DNA of 7,104 nt from CALKYB01 sp964510575 (GTDB lineage Bacteria > Bdellovibrionota_C > UBA2361 > SZUA-149 > CALKYB01). Of the stretch, positions 1 through 6,870 are shown piece by piece; within the stretch, counting starts at the first letter, position 1; the number at the start of each line of letters is the position of its first letter. The stretch is taken from positions 1 to 7,104 of the forward strand of contig CAZECN010000065.1 of the NCBI GenBank assembly GCA_964510575.1, in the 5' to 3' direction. Below the pieces are notes generated by a model. The model did no database searches. It worked only from the letters and a program-made list of their open reading frames with translations, and was not told where the DNA came from. Position numbers and translations under genes: made by a program.

Positions 1-3
1 ATT

Positions 4-150
4 TTAAATACTAGAACTAACCGCATTCGTCAGAACTACAGATTCTGCCGCACTAAATACCAAAGCACTTGCAGAACCTCTTCCTGGACGACCCTCCATT
101 GCATTTCCCCCACTGAACCCCGCAACTGCCATTAGGAAAACTAACAGCAT
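4..150 (-). CDS. Small, probably exported peptide (48 aa from the first in-frame ATG); start uncertain
   Basis: Unrecognised small ORF. Read from ATG at 150-148, it gives 48 residues starting MLLVFLMAVAGFSGGNA, then a short Gly/Ser/Ala-rich remainder of about 31 residues ending in TAA at 6-4. The first part looks like the hydrophobic core of a signal peptide with a plausible signal peptidase I site after G-N-A. The same frame stays open upstream to a TGA at 192-190 and would add T-G-I-T-N-L-S-L-T-K-I-R-L, a typical positively charged n-region. The only good ribosome binding site (AAGGAGG, 205-199) points to an ATG at 193-191 in a different frame. One base fewer in the ATGA at that start would yield an intact 62-residue secreted peptide. 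The ORF may therefore be a frameshifted gene, a sequence error, or a gene read by reinitiation after the leader at 161-193. No SD precedes the ATG at 150. Function unknown. Confidence 0.4.
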   Translation of the reverse strand: MLLVFLMAVAGFSGGNAMEGRPGRGSASALVFSAAESVVLTNAVSSSI

Positions 151-160
151 TAAGCGGATT

Positions 161-193
161 TTAGTGAGGCTTAGGTTGGTGATACCAGTTCAT
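161..193 (-). CDS. Ten-codon leader ORF (MNWYHQPKPH) with strong ribosome binding site
   Basis: An AAGGAGG at 205-199 lies 5 nt before ATG 193-191. The frame runs for ten sense codons and ends at TAA 163-161. Ten nucleotides later comes ATG 150, in another frame, which opens the signal-peptide-like ORF. The SD is the best in the window, so ribosomes very likely load here. Whether the ten-residue peptide is a real leader that couples translation to the next ORF, or just the remains of a start codon put out of frame by one extra A, cannot be decided from one sequence. Confidence 0.35.
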   Translation of the reverse strand: MNWYHQPKPH

Positions 194-232
194 TTAAACC
201 TCCTTCGCTAAGAAACCCAATACTCTTCTGCA

Positions 233-238
233 ATTATA
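233..238 (-). promoter_or_regulatory. -10 box (TATAAT) for the small exported peptide gene
   Basis: The minus strand carries a perfect TATAAT at 238-233, about 40 nt before the ATG at 193 and 28 nt before the SD. Predicted transcription start is near 226. No good -35 hexamer is seen at 16-18 bp upstream, so the promoter may be activator-dependent or weak. The combination of -10, SD and ATG in the right order supports expression of this small locus. Confidence 0.4.
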
Positions 239-354
239 AATAGTTTAGGCGCCGATAAATATTAGGGCCTTCCCTTAGAATGGCTATTCGCTAACAGTGC
301 CAAGGAGCGACACTTAGGAAAAATACTAAAAACTAACAATCACTGAACTTAGGC

Positions 355-408
355 TCCATTTCTAAAATGGATCTCCCCCCCAACTAAGGTAGACTCCTAC
401 TGGGTCTA
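355..408. other. Non-coding stretch with two small hairpins
   Basis: The region 207-492 between the minus-strand peptide and the plus-strand membrane protein has no supportable gene. It holds a 7-bp hairpin TCCATTT-cta-AAATGGA at 355-371, followed by a C7 run at 375-381. A second stem TAGAC/GTCTA spans 390-408. Neither is followed by a T-tract, so they are not convincing terminators. They may be part of the leader of the 493 gene or simply chance dyads. Confidence 0.25.
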
Positions 409-492
409 AAAAGTACAAAGGTTTTTCAAGATGGGTTGGCCTCAAGATTCTCCAGGGTGTTTAGAGGTCAACTCAACTATAAGGAAACTCAA

Positions 493-891
493 ATGGAATC
501 GCTTAATGCGGCTAAGGCAACATTAGATAGTAAACTCTCTGAAGTATACGAATTTTTTAACGGATTATTCTCGATAGATAATTTAATACTTCTAGGATAC
601 ATGCTCCCCGTAGTGTCTTTATGCATGATCGCTATCCTAAATCCAGTCTACAGGTATGTTAGCTTGGATTTTGGTGAGACAATGAGCCTTAAAGCTAAAT
701 TGATATGTCCCACTTTTCTATCGCTAGGCTTCGTTTACCACAGAATCTATTTCGGTCTTGTTTTTGGAAATGACTTCGTTCCGGGATGGATGAAAACTGT
801 AAGTAATATTTTCATTACCACTACTCAGTCCTTCGCCTCGCAAACTTTTCCCAGTATCAAGGAATTTTTCTTTGCATATCTTTGGTGCTGA
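493..891 (+). CDS. Hypothetical small membrane protein (132 aa)
   Basis: Not recognised. I chose ATG 493 because AAGGA at 481-485 sits 7 nt upstream. The frame stays open upstream to a TTG at 436 (151 aa), but no SD supports that longer form. The first 25 residues are soluble and helical-looking (MESLNAAKATLDSKLSEVYE). Two hydrophobic segments follow: a clear one at about residues 30-49 (LILLGYMLPVVSLCMIAIL) and a second at about 70-91, broken by H-R at 83-84. The C-terminal part is rich in Phe, Thr and Ser and ends FFFAYLWC. No catalytic or binding motif is visible. The gene stands alone on the plus strand and converges on ftsY. It could be a lineage-specific inner-membrane protein. The open frame, SD and coherent hydrophobic profile make a real gene likely, but function cannot be assigned. 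Confidence 0.6.
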   Translation: MESLNAAKATLDSKLSEVYEFFNGLFSIDNLILLGYMLPVVSLCMIAILNPVYRYVSLDFGETMSLKAKLICPTFLSLGFVYHRIYFGLVFGNDFVPGWMKTVSNIFITTTQSFASQTFPSIKEFFFAYLWC

Positions 892-909
892 AAAGGTAAG
901 AATAACGAA

Positions 910-936
910 TGCCTGATTGCAATTTCGCGTCAGGCA
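910..936. terminator. Inverted repeat between convergent genes, possible bidirectional terminator
   Basis: TGCCTGA (910-916) and TCAGGCA (930-936) form a perfect 7-bp stem with a 13-nt loop, 18 bp after the stop of the plus-strand membrane protein and 29 bp after the stop of ftsY. Placement between two converging genes fits a shared terminator. On the minus side the stem is followed by a T-rich but interrupted stretch (TTCGTTATTCTT). On the plus side only a few Ts follow, so plus-strand termination is less certain. Confidence 0.5.
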
Positions 937-965
937 CTTAGCTCTTTAGACCCCAAACCAAACTT

Positions 966-2471
966 CTAAGATAAAGCTTGCCTTCGACGCTTCCGTCTTA
1001 TCTTACCGTGTTCGCTAGGCTTTTCATCTGCATCGGAAGCATTATCATCAAGCTCGAGTCCTTGATCGTCTAAAAGAGCTGAAACAAAATCTTCAGAATC
1101 GAAATCTTTCAGGTCTCCTGCCCCCTCACCAAAGCCAACAAGCCGAATCGGGACATTGAGCTCATCCTTAATAGCAACCACAATTCCACCCTTAGCAGTG
1201 CCGTCAAGCTTAGTAACTACAACACCACTTAGGTTTACCGAAGAGTTAAACTCCTTAGCTTGCTGAAGAGCATTCTGCCCTGTGGAGCCGTCAACAACCA
1301 ATAGAGTTTCATGTGGAGCGCCATCACACTCACGAGAAATTATTGTTCTTACACTCTCAAGCTCTCTCATTAAGTTTTGTTTAGTGTGAAGACGCCCAGC
1401 AGTATCAACCAAAAGAACATCAAAGCTCTCATTCACAGCTCTGTTCACAGAACGAAAAGCTACTGTCGCCGGCTTTTCTTCCCCGTCTGCACGTTCAATT
1501 TCTACCCCTGAGCGCTCAGCCCAAACGCCGAGTTGTTCCCCCGCAGCAGCTCGAAACGTATCACAAGCGGCTAACAACACTTTTTTACCTTGACTGGAAT
1601 ACCTAGTAGCTAGCTTACCAATTGTTGTAGTCTTGCCTACTCCATTAACTCCCGTCACAAAAACTACGAAAGGTTTTTTGTCAGACTGAACTTCAAGCCC
1701 TTTAACTGGAGCATCCAGAATTGTTTTTAACTCTGAGCCTAAAGCAATCTTAAGCCCTTCTAAGGAACAACTTCCTTCACTTGCAACAACTTCTCTAACT
1801 TTTGACGTTAAGCGAGCACTTGTCTTAACTCCAAAATCACTTCCGAGCATCAGCTCTTCTACGGCCTCTAGGTCTTGTTCTGAAAAAGAACTTCTATCAC
1901 CTACCAGACCTTTTAAACCGGAAAAGAGTTTACTTCGGGTCTTTTTCAGCCCCTCACCAGTTTCCACACCGGGAAGCACAACAGCAGTGGCTGCAATATC
2001 CTGGGAGATTTCTTTAAGTTCTTGGGAGCTTTTTTCTAGTTGTTCTAGCTTAGAGGGTGTACTAAGAAGTCCGGAGAGAGCAGTCGAAGCAGCACCAGCT
2101 GCAACTAAAGCAGACTTACTGTCTAAATTAGTTTTTTTTTTAGCGCCCTCAGAGAGAGCTAAATCTTTAACCTCTGCAATATGCTGCTCTAGACCAGAAA
2201 CCCTGGCATCAATCCGCTTGAGCTCATCCAGTATATCGACATTTAGGTTTTCAGACTTGGAAGCAAGATCAGCAACCTTAACTCTCAAATCCTCTACAGA
2301 GCTAGAAACTCTATTCATGTGCCCAGCCGTACCCCTTGTTCTCGAGCGCACAAAGGCCCATAGGGCTATTATCAAACCTAAGGCAGAGATAACGGCAATA
2401 GTCTGGGTTAAACTGTCAGCTCTTAAAAAAAGGCTAGAAAGCTCGTTGTAATATTTTTTTATTTCTTCCAT
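966..2471 (-). CDS. ftsY: Signal recognition particle receptor FtsY (SRP GTPase)
   Basis: FtsY docks ribosome-SRP complexes at the inner membrane and, with Ffh, hydrolyses GTP to hand nascent membrane proteins to SecYEG. The 501-residue protein starts with a membrane anchor (about residues 22-41, IAVISALGLIIALWAF) followed by R-S-R-T-R, then a coiled-coil-like stretch (about 53-105) and a low-complexity linker to about 170. The NG domain follows: N domain from about 176 (TRSKLFSGLKGLVG); P-loop GVNGVGKTTT 274-283; DTFRAAA 304-310; DTAGR 356-360; TKLDGTAKGG 420-429; closing loop GFGEG 446-450 with DLKDFDSEDF. The usual DPA after the I-box helix reads KPA (333-335). Residues after about 470 form an extra acidic then very basic tail (KIRRKRRR near 490-497). 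The coding strand has an A10 run at 2141-2132 (Lys111-113). ATG 2471 is the only sensible start but lacks an SD. The gene lies 94 bp downstream of smc and may be cotranscribed with it. Confidence 0.97.
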   Translation of the reverse strand: MEEIKKYYNELSSLFLRADSLTQTIAVISALGLIIALWAFVRSRTRGTAGHMNRVSSSVEDLRVKVADLASKSENLNVDILDELKRIDARVSGLEQHIAEVKDLALSEGAKKKTNLDSKSALVAAGAASTALSGLLSTPSKLEQLEKSSQELKEISQDIAATAVVLPGVETGEGLKKTRSKLFSGLKGLVGDRSSFSEQDLEAVEELMLGSDFGVKTSARLTSKVREVVASEGSCSLEGLKIALGSELKTILDAPVKGLEVQSDKKPFVVFVTGVNGVGKTTTIGKLATRYSSQGKKVLLAACDTFRAAAGEQLGVWAERSGVEIERADGEEKPATVAFRSVNRAVNESFDVLLVDTAGRLHTKQNLMRELESVRTIISRECDGAPHETLLVVDGSTGQNALQQAKEFNSSVNLSGVVVTKLDGTAKGGIVVAIKDELNVPIRLVGFGEGAGDLKDFDSEDFVSALLDDQGLELDDNASDADEKPSEHGKIRRKRRRQALS

Positions 2472-2523
2472 AGGGGATGAGAATGATTGTTAAGGTGAAA
2501 AAAGAGAACGTCTTAAGAGCTTT

Positions 2524-2550
2524 CTTATAATTAGAGCGAATCTAAATCAA
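2524..2550 (-). promoter_or_regulatory. Possible internal promoter for ftsY
   Basis: Between the smc stop and the ftsY start the minus strand reads TTGATT (2550-2545), 15 nt, TATAAG (2529-2524). The -10 matches 5 of 6 consensus bases and the -35 four of six, but the spacing is short. Transcription would start near 2517, giving a leader of about 46 nt. If real, ftsY can be expressed independently of smc. No terminator with a T-tract was found in this 94-bp gap, so readthrough from smc is also likely. Confidence 0.25.
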
Positions 2551-2565
2551 ATCCAGACAGGAGAA

Positions 2566-5500
2566 TTAACCGTTAACTACTACTTTTTCGGCTTCTTCAA
2601 GGTCCACTTCCAACGCTCTAGAAACTCCTTTCTCTTCCATCGTAATACCTAGCAGTCTATTAACCACAGCCATGGTCTGCTTGTTATGAGTAACGATTAG
2701 GAATTGAGTAGAACCAGATATTTCTTTAATCAAGGTCAAAAATCTATCTAGGTTTGCATCATCCAGTGGTGCATCAACCTCATCCAGAACACAAATCGGA
2801 CTAGGTTTGTACAAGAACATAGCTACAATCACAGCCGTAGCCGCTAACGCTTGCTCTCCACCACTCATCAGCTCGATGCTCTTTAGCTTTTTACCTGGAG
2901 GCCTAACAGTAAGCTCGACTCCACTGGTAAGTGGATCTTCAGGATCAATCAACTGCAAGCTACCTGCTCCGCCACCGTAAAGCCTTGGAACGAGTTCGCT
3001 AAATTTCTTACTGACAAATTCAAAAGCATGAAGAAAGCGCTTATTGGACACTTCTTTCAACTCAGCAATAGTTCTAATCAGAGTCTTACGCGCCGAATCC
3101 AAATCTTCGTGCTGAACCTTTAAGCCTTCAAGCCTCTCGCCTTCTTCCTGGAATCTAAGTACCGCTTCGGGGTCGACCTCTCCAACTTTTTCTAGTTTAG
3201 AGCGAAGATCACCTAGTTCTTGGTTTACTTCACTAAGGTAACTAGCAATACCTGAGCCAGCTTCCTCGATAACAGCCAAGATTTGAGACTCACCTGGGAC
3301 AGGTATCTCTTCACCCTGATTACGCTTAAATTCTTCAACAAGAAGATTTAGCTCAATGTCCCCCTTTTCCGCGTCGAGACGCATCTCTGACAGGCGATTA
3401 TTGAGTCTGTTGTATGCAGCCTGAGAGCTACCAAACTTTTCCTTGCTGTCGTAAAGCTCAGAGCGCTTATGGTCAAAGCTACCCTCGATGCTCTTAATAT
3501 CTTGGTCAAGAATAATCAGATTATCCTCAAGCTCATGAGCTCTTCTTCGAGTTGGAGAATTTGGATCCTCAAACTGAATAGACAACTGTTCACCAACATA
3601 CTGCTTCTTTTCAATTAGAGTTTCTTTTTCAGCAGAAAGCGAATCAGCATCTTGTTCAATCTTTTGGACTTCGTTACGGAGCTTCTCAATTTCTCGCTCC
3701 ATGTATCCTATTTCAGATTGAACCTTAACCTCTTCTGACTTAATCTCCTGGAGCTTTCTCTGAAACTCTCTTTCCCGAGCAACAGCCCTATCTCGAGCTC
3801 TCTCTGCTTCCAGAGAGAGTTCCTTCTGTTCACCGCGAAGCCTAGCAAGGGCTGTTTCACTTTCGTTCAGACCTCGCTCTTTTTCAGATATCTTCTGCTG
3901 CTCAGCGGCAATCCCCTGCTGAGTTTCTTCGAGCTTATTTTGCTCCACGCTGAGACTTTCTTGAAGCTCTTCAAGCCGACGCATCATGCCTAAATGATGG
4001 CCAGATCCTTCTTCACCGACAACACCCCAAGAGGTAATCAACATACCCTCTTCAGTAACAGCACTAACCAGCGGGCTGTTATATTTTTTCACCAGCCTAA
4101 CTCCTTCATCCACGCTGCCTACGAGAGCAACATTAGATAAAAGAGCCTGAGCTGCAGACTCAAAGCCCGAACGCACTTCGAGCTTAGATAAAAAGCTATC
4201 TTCTGAATTCAAAACTGTAATACTTTGATCTTCAAGCAAGGGAGAGATAATTCCACCGACTACAGCTTTCAAGCCGCTTAAGGCAGCCTGTTCCTTAACT
4301 ACCTTAAAAGAAGCTGACTTACCCAAAGCCGTAGCTGTAGCTTTTTCCAACTGCTCTGGAACTATCAATCCCTCAATCAGGGCCTTCCCTTCCAACTGAT
4401 CGTTAGAACCTGAGGCAGTCACCTCTTTACTAATACTCTCGAGATTTTTTTCAATACTGCTAATCTCTGACTCGATTGCAGAAACTTTCACCTTTAACTC
4501 GGTCTCTTGATTCCGCTTTGAGTGATAACCATCTCTAAAAGAAACTATGTCATCTTTATGACCGCGGTAGACAGCTTCTAAAGCTTCGAGCTGAGCAGAA
4601 AGACTAGTCGAAGCAGCTAGGTTTTCATTGCCAGAAACCGAATCCGATTGCTCGATCTCAACTCCAGCAAACTCAACTTCAACTCCGTCTCTTCTATCCT
4701 GAAAATCAGCAAGTTGTTGGTTAGCCGAATCAATCCTGGATAGAAATTTTTCAATTTCGACTCCAGCTTCTTCTTTTCTCTGACCGTTGGTTTCAATAGT
4801 CTGGGAAAGAGTATTCAAACTAGCTTCAAGTTTAGCTACCGAAACTCTTGCATCACTTTCAGCTTTACGCGCTTGGTTCAATTCTGAAAGAAGGGCGTCA
4901 CGCTCTCTTCGTTTTTGGACCAAAGATACTTCAATCTGCTGCAATTCAGCCTTGGCTCTCTCCTCTTCAGCTTCAGCAGTACTTAGGCTCGCCTTACCTT
5001 CTTCAATGTCTTGCTCTAGCTTTTTTATCGCATCTTCTTTTGAAGTTTTATCGACAACGATTCGCGCCGATCTAGCTACAAATTGTCTGGTTTCCAGCTC
5101 TAAAAGACCTGCTTTAAGTTCCTTTCTCTTCTCGGCTCGCTTAGCCTGTCGATCTAAGGACCTTACCTGCTTATCCACCTCAGTGATTATGTCCTGAAGT
5201 CTAGCCAAGTTATCAGATGTTCTGTCCAGCTTTCGGTTAGCAGCTTCAAGTCTGGCTCGAATCCCTGCAATACCGGCGGCTTCTTCAAGAAGCTCTCGAC
5301 GATCTACTGGCTTTTTCTTTACAATATCTCCAATTGTTCCTTGCTGAACAATGCTAAGTCCTCGAGCTCCAAGTCCAATAACTCTGTAGAGATCAACCAT
5401 GTCTCTCAGACGACAAGGTGCCTTGTTGATGAAATATTCACTTTCCCCCGAACGGTAGAGCCGTCGAGTTAATTGAATTTCCGAAGCAGAAAACAATCCT

Positions 5501-6012
5501 GGAATCGAAAGTATGCTGTCCGGTAGAATCTGATTAGTGACTCCGGCAGCTTCTGGCTGGTCTTGGTCTGCTGGATCTTTATCCTTACCACCCTCTAGAA
5601 CAACGAATCCGTGCGGCAAAGAAGAGGCTTGATCTTCCTGCGAAGGTTCTTGATCACCTTCTTCAGTCTCCCCAGTGTCCTCAATATCCTCTACTAAGGC
5701 ATCAGCAAGAAAGTCAGACTCAGACTTAACTTCTCCTTGATACCAGTTCTCGTCTGGACGAATAGTAATTGAGACTTCCGCCATTCCTAGCGGGCGACGA
5801 GATTCAGAGCCATCGAAAATCAAATCTTCAAGGACAGATCCCCGCAGTTGTTTGGCATGTGTCTCACCTAAGACCCAGCGCAGGGCGTCTACCACATTAG
5901 ATTTACCGCAACCATTTGGACCTACGACTCCAATCAACTCCGTGTCGAAATTCAACACAAAACGATCAACGAAAGACTTAAATCCAAAGATTTCTAATCG
6001 AGTAATACGCAT
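2566..6012 (-). CDS. smc: Chromosome segregation/condensation ATPase Smc
   Basis: Smc dimers, normally with ScpA and ScpB (not in this window), organise and help segregate the nucleoid. The 1148 residues show the full plan. N-terminal ATPase half: MRITRLEIFGFKSF, Walker A GPNGCGKSN 31-39, Arg57 in QLRGS, Q-loop Q224. First coiled coil about 255-535, hinge about 540-672, second coiled coil about 676-1000. C-terminal half: signature MSGGEQ 1049-1054 (usually LSGGE), Walker B ending in D1077-E1078, D-loop 1083-1087, H-loop His1109. Relative to my recall of B. subtilis Smc (1186 aa), about 81 extra acidic residues interrupt the N-terminal head between SITIRPDENW and EIQLTRRLYRSGE (residues 85-177). 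The arms plus hinge are correspondingly about 120 residues shorter. The hinge GG..GG signature is degenerate. The start is fixed by the conserved N-terminus although no SD precedes it. All catalytic residues are intact, so an active ATPase is expected. Confidence 0.97.
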   Translation of the reverse strand: MRITRLEIFGFKSFVDRFVLNFDTELIGVVGPNGCGKSNVVDALRWVLGETHAKQLRGSVLEDLIFDGSESRRPLGMAEVSITIRPDENWYQGEVKSESDFLADALVEDIEDTGETEEGDQEPSQEDQASSLPHGFVVLEGGKDKDPADQDQPEAAGVTNQILPDSILSIPGLFSASEIQLTRRLYRSGESEYFINKAPCRLRDMVDLYRVIGLGARGLSIVQQGTIGDIVKKKPVDRRELLEEAAGIAGIRARLEAANRKLDRTSDNLARLQDIITEVDKQVRSLDRQAKRAEKRKELKAGLLELETRQFVARSARIVVDKTSKEDAIKKLEQDIEEGKASLSTAEAEEERAKAELQQIEVSLVQKRRERDALLSELNQARKAESDARVSVAKLEASLNTLSQTIETNGQRKEEAGVEIEKFLSRIDSANQQLADFQDRRDGVEVEFAGVEIEQSDSVSGNENLAASTSLSAQLEALEAVYRGHKDDIVSFRDGYHSKRNQETELKVKVSAIESEISSIEKNLESISKEVTASGSNDQLEGKALIEGLIVPEQLEKATATALGKSASFKVVKEQAALSGLKAVVGGIISPLLEDQSITVLNSEDSFLSKLEVRSGFESAAQALLSNVALVGSVDEGVRLVKKYNSPLVSAVTEEGMLITSWGVVGEEGSGHHLGMMRRLEELQESLSVEQNKLEETQQGIAAEQQKISEKERGLNESETALARLRGEQKELSLEAERARDRAVAREREFQRKLQEIKSEEVKVQSEIGYMEREIEKLRNEVQKIEQDADSLSAEKETLIEKKQYVGEQLSIQFEDPNSPTRRRAHELEDNLIILDQDIKSIEGSFDHKRSELYDSKEKFGSSQAAYNRLNNRLSEMRLDAEKGDIELNLLVEEFKRNQGEEIPVPGESQILAVIEEAGSGIASYLSEVNQELGDLRSKLEKVGEVDPEAVLRFQEEGERLEGLKVQHEDLDSARKTLIRTIAELKEVSNKRFLHAFEFVSKKFSELVPRLYGGGAGSLQLIDPEDPLTSGVELTVRPPGKKLKSIELMSGGEQALAATAVIVAMFLYKPSPICVLDEVDAPLDDANLDRFLTLIKEISGSTQFLIVTHNKQTMAVVNRLLGITMEEKGVSRALEVDLEEAEKVVVNG

Positions 6013-6072
6013 GAGATAACTATGTAATTGCCTAAATGCCCTTTCTGAGAAAAACCATCATCAAACCATACT

Positions 6073-6105
6073 TTACTTTAAGTTGCTAGTAGTAACTTAA
6101 AGTAA
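6073..6105. repeat. Perfect 12-bp inverted repeat upstream of smc
   Basis: TTACTTTAAGTT (6073-6084) and AACTTAAAGTAA (6094-6105) are perfect inverse complements around a 9-nt centre. The element lies in the 153-bp gap between the gntR-type gene and smc, ending about 60 nt before the smc start. The stem is AT-rich and not followed by a T-run on either strand, so it is not a standard terminator. It could be an operator for a dimeric regulator at the smc promoter or a hairpin processed in a gntR-smc transcript. Confidence 0.5.
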
Positions 6106-6165
6106 GCCAGTAAGGGTATTAACCTTGCGAAATACAGTTAACCTATTGAAAATTATCAGCTTTGA

Positions 6166-6816
6166 TTAGGCGGCGATTTTCAAGTTATCCATCAAAGCCT
6201 TAGACCCTAGCTGGGAATTGAGGGAAACTAACGAAGCGGCCTGATCCGCGTCACGAGCTCTGAAAGCCGTAATAATCCTCTTGTGCTGTGCTACACTCTC
6301 CAAAATAGAATCGGTATGACTGAGAGCTATTCGGTAACGCTGAAAGCGATTCACTAGGCTTCGAATCAAAGAAGCCAATTGCTCATTTCCAGCCGCATTA
6401 ACAAAAATTTCATGAAATTGATTGTGAATTGAAATCATCGAAGAAAGATTCGATTTTTCGTAACACTCACGCAGTTGAAGGTTCAGTTGTTCCATGCGAT
6501 CTATTTGAGCATCGGTAAGAGTTTCAGCCGCTTTTCGGGCCGCAAAACCCTCTAAAACCGACTTCATTTCATAGAATTCTCTAATGTCCCTTGCTGTAAT
6601 TTCCGTGACTATAGCTCCACGCCTAGGTTTTATGGCCAAAAAACCTTCCGTCTCAAGTTGTCTAAAGGCTTCTCTAACTGGAGTTCTACTAGTCTTGTAG
6701 CTTTCAGCAATTTCAACTTCCTGAAGCCTAGTGCCAGGCTTTATCTCACCTTTAACAATCGCTTCTCTCAAAGACTCAGCCACTTTTTCTCTAAGGGTAT
6801 TACTATTGGAAGTCAT
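6166..6816 (-). CDS. GntR-family transcriptional regulator, FadR/FCD subfamily
   Basis: A 216-residue DNA-binding repressor or activator, usual length for this subfamily, whose members typically sense organic acids, sugars acids or amino acid derivatives. The winged helix-turn-helix covers about residues 6-73 and shows the GntR hallmarks: LREAIVKGEIKPGTRLQE, then the recognition region TSRTPVREAFRQLETEGF (42-59) and the wing RRGAIV. The effector domain (FCD, all-helical) covers about 77-205, with YEMKSVLEGFAARKAA, QFHEIFVNAAGNEQL and QHKRIITAFRARDADQAA. The usual FCD metal ligands are Asp-x3-His, His and His. Here the positions read His131, His135, His178 and Asn200, so the ligand set is changed. 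The start is supported by TAGGAAAA just upstream of ATG 6816. It is divergent from the gene at 7056, and TG-N-ATACAA repeats lie between them, so autoregulation and control of that neighbour are likely. The exact ligand cannot be predicted. Confidence 0.93.
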   Translation of the reverse strand: MTSNSNTLREKVAESLREAIVKGEIKPGTRLQEVEIAESYKTSRTPVREAFRQLETEGFLAIKPRRGAIVTEITARDIREFYEMKSVLEGFAARKAAETLTDAQIDRMEQLNLQLRECYEKSNLSSMISIHNQFHEIFVNAAGNEQLASLIRSLVNRFQRYRIALSHTDSILESVAQHKRIITAFRARDADQAASLVSLNSQLGSKALMDNLKIAA

Positions 6817-6870
6817 GATTTTCCTAAAAATTAAGAATTAAACACGAGCTGACTAAAGAACCCCTTTAAT

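Noticed and set aside
478..483. TATAAG as -10 box for the membrane protein gene
   Set aside because: It overlaps the ribosome binding site and has no -35 partner, so a transcript from it would lack the SD.
436..492. TTG 436 as start of the membrane protein
   Set aside because: No SD upstream; ATG 493 has AAGGA at proper distance, so the extra 19 residues are probably untranslated.
431..526. 31-residue ORF from ATG 431
   Set aside because: No SD, overlaps the better-supported membrane protein in another frame, and encodes no coherent segment.
1987..2451. 154-codon plus-strand ORF inside ftsY
   Set aside because: It lies antisense to the 5' part of ftsY, is Ser/Leu/Ala-rich as expected from the reverse complement of a coding region, and has no family motif.
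2472..2565. Terminator between smc and ftsY
   Set aside because: A T6 run exists on the minus strand, but the preceding sequence forms only the short TCTTAAGA palindrome, not a stable stem.
4848..5075. 75-codon plus-strand ORF inside smc
   Set aside because: Second antisense shadow overlapping the previous one in another frame; no SD or motif.
4787..5197. 136-codon plus-strand ORF inside smc
   Set aside because: Antisense shadow of the first Smc coiled coil; low-complexity Ser/Leu/Ala composition and no recognisable domain.
6112..6126. Near-palindrome AAGGGTATTAACCTT downstream of the gntR-type gene
   Set aside because: One mismatched pair in a 15-bp dyad and no second copy; too weak to call an operator.
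6131..6139. Fourth copy of the TG-N-ATACAA operator motif
   Set aside because: Only the ATACA core is shared; the flanking bases do not match.
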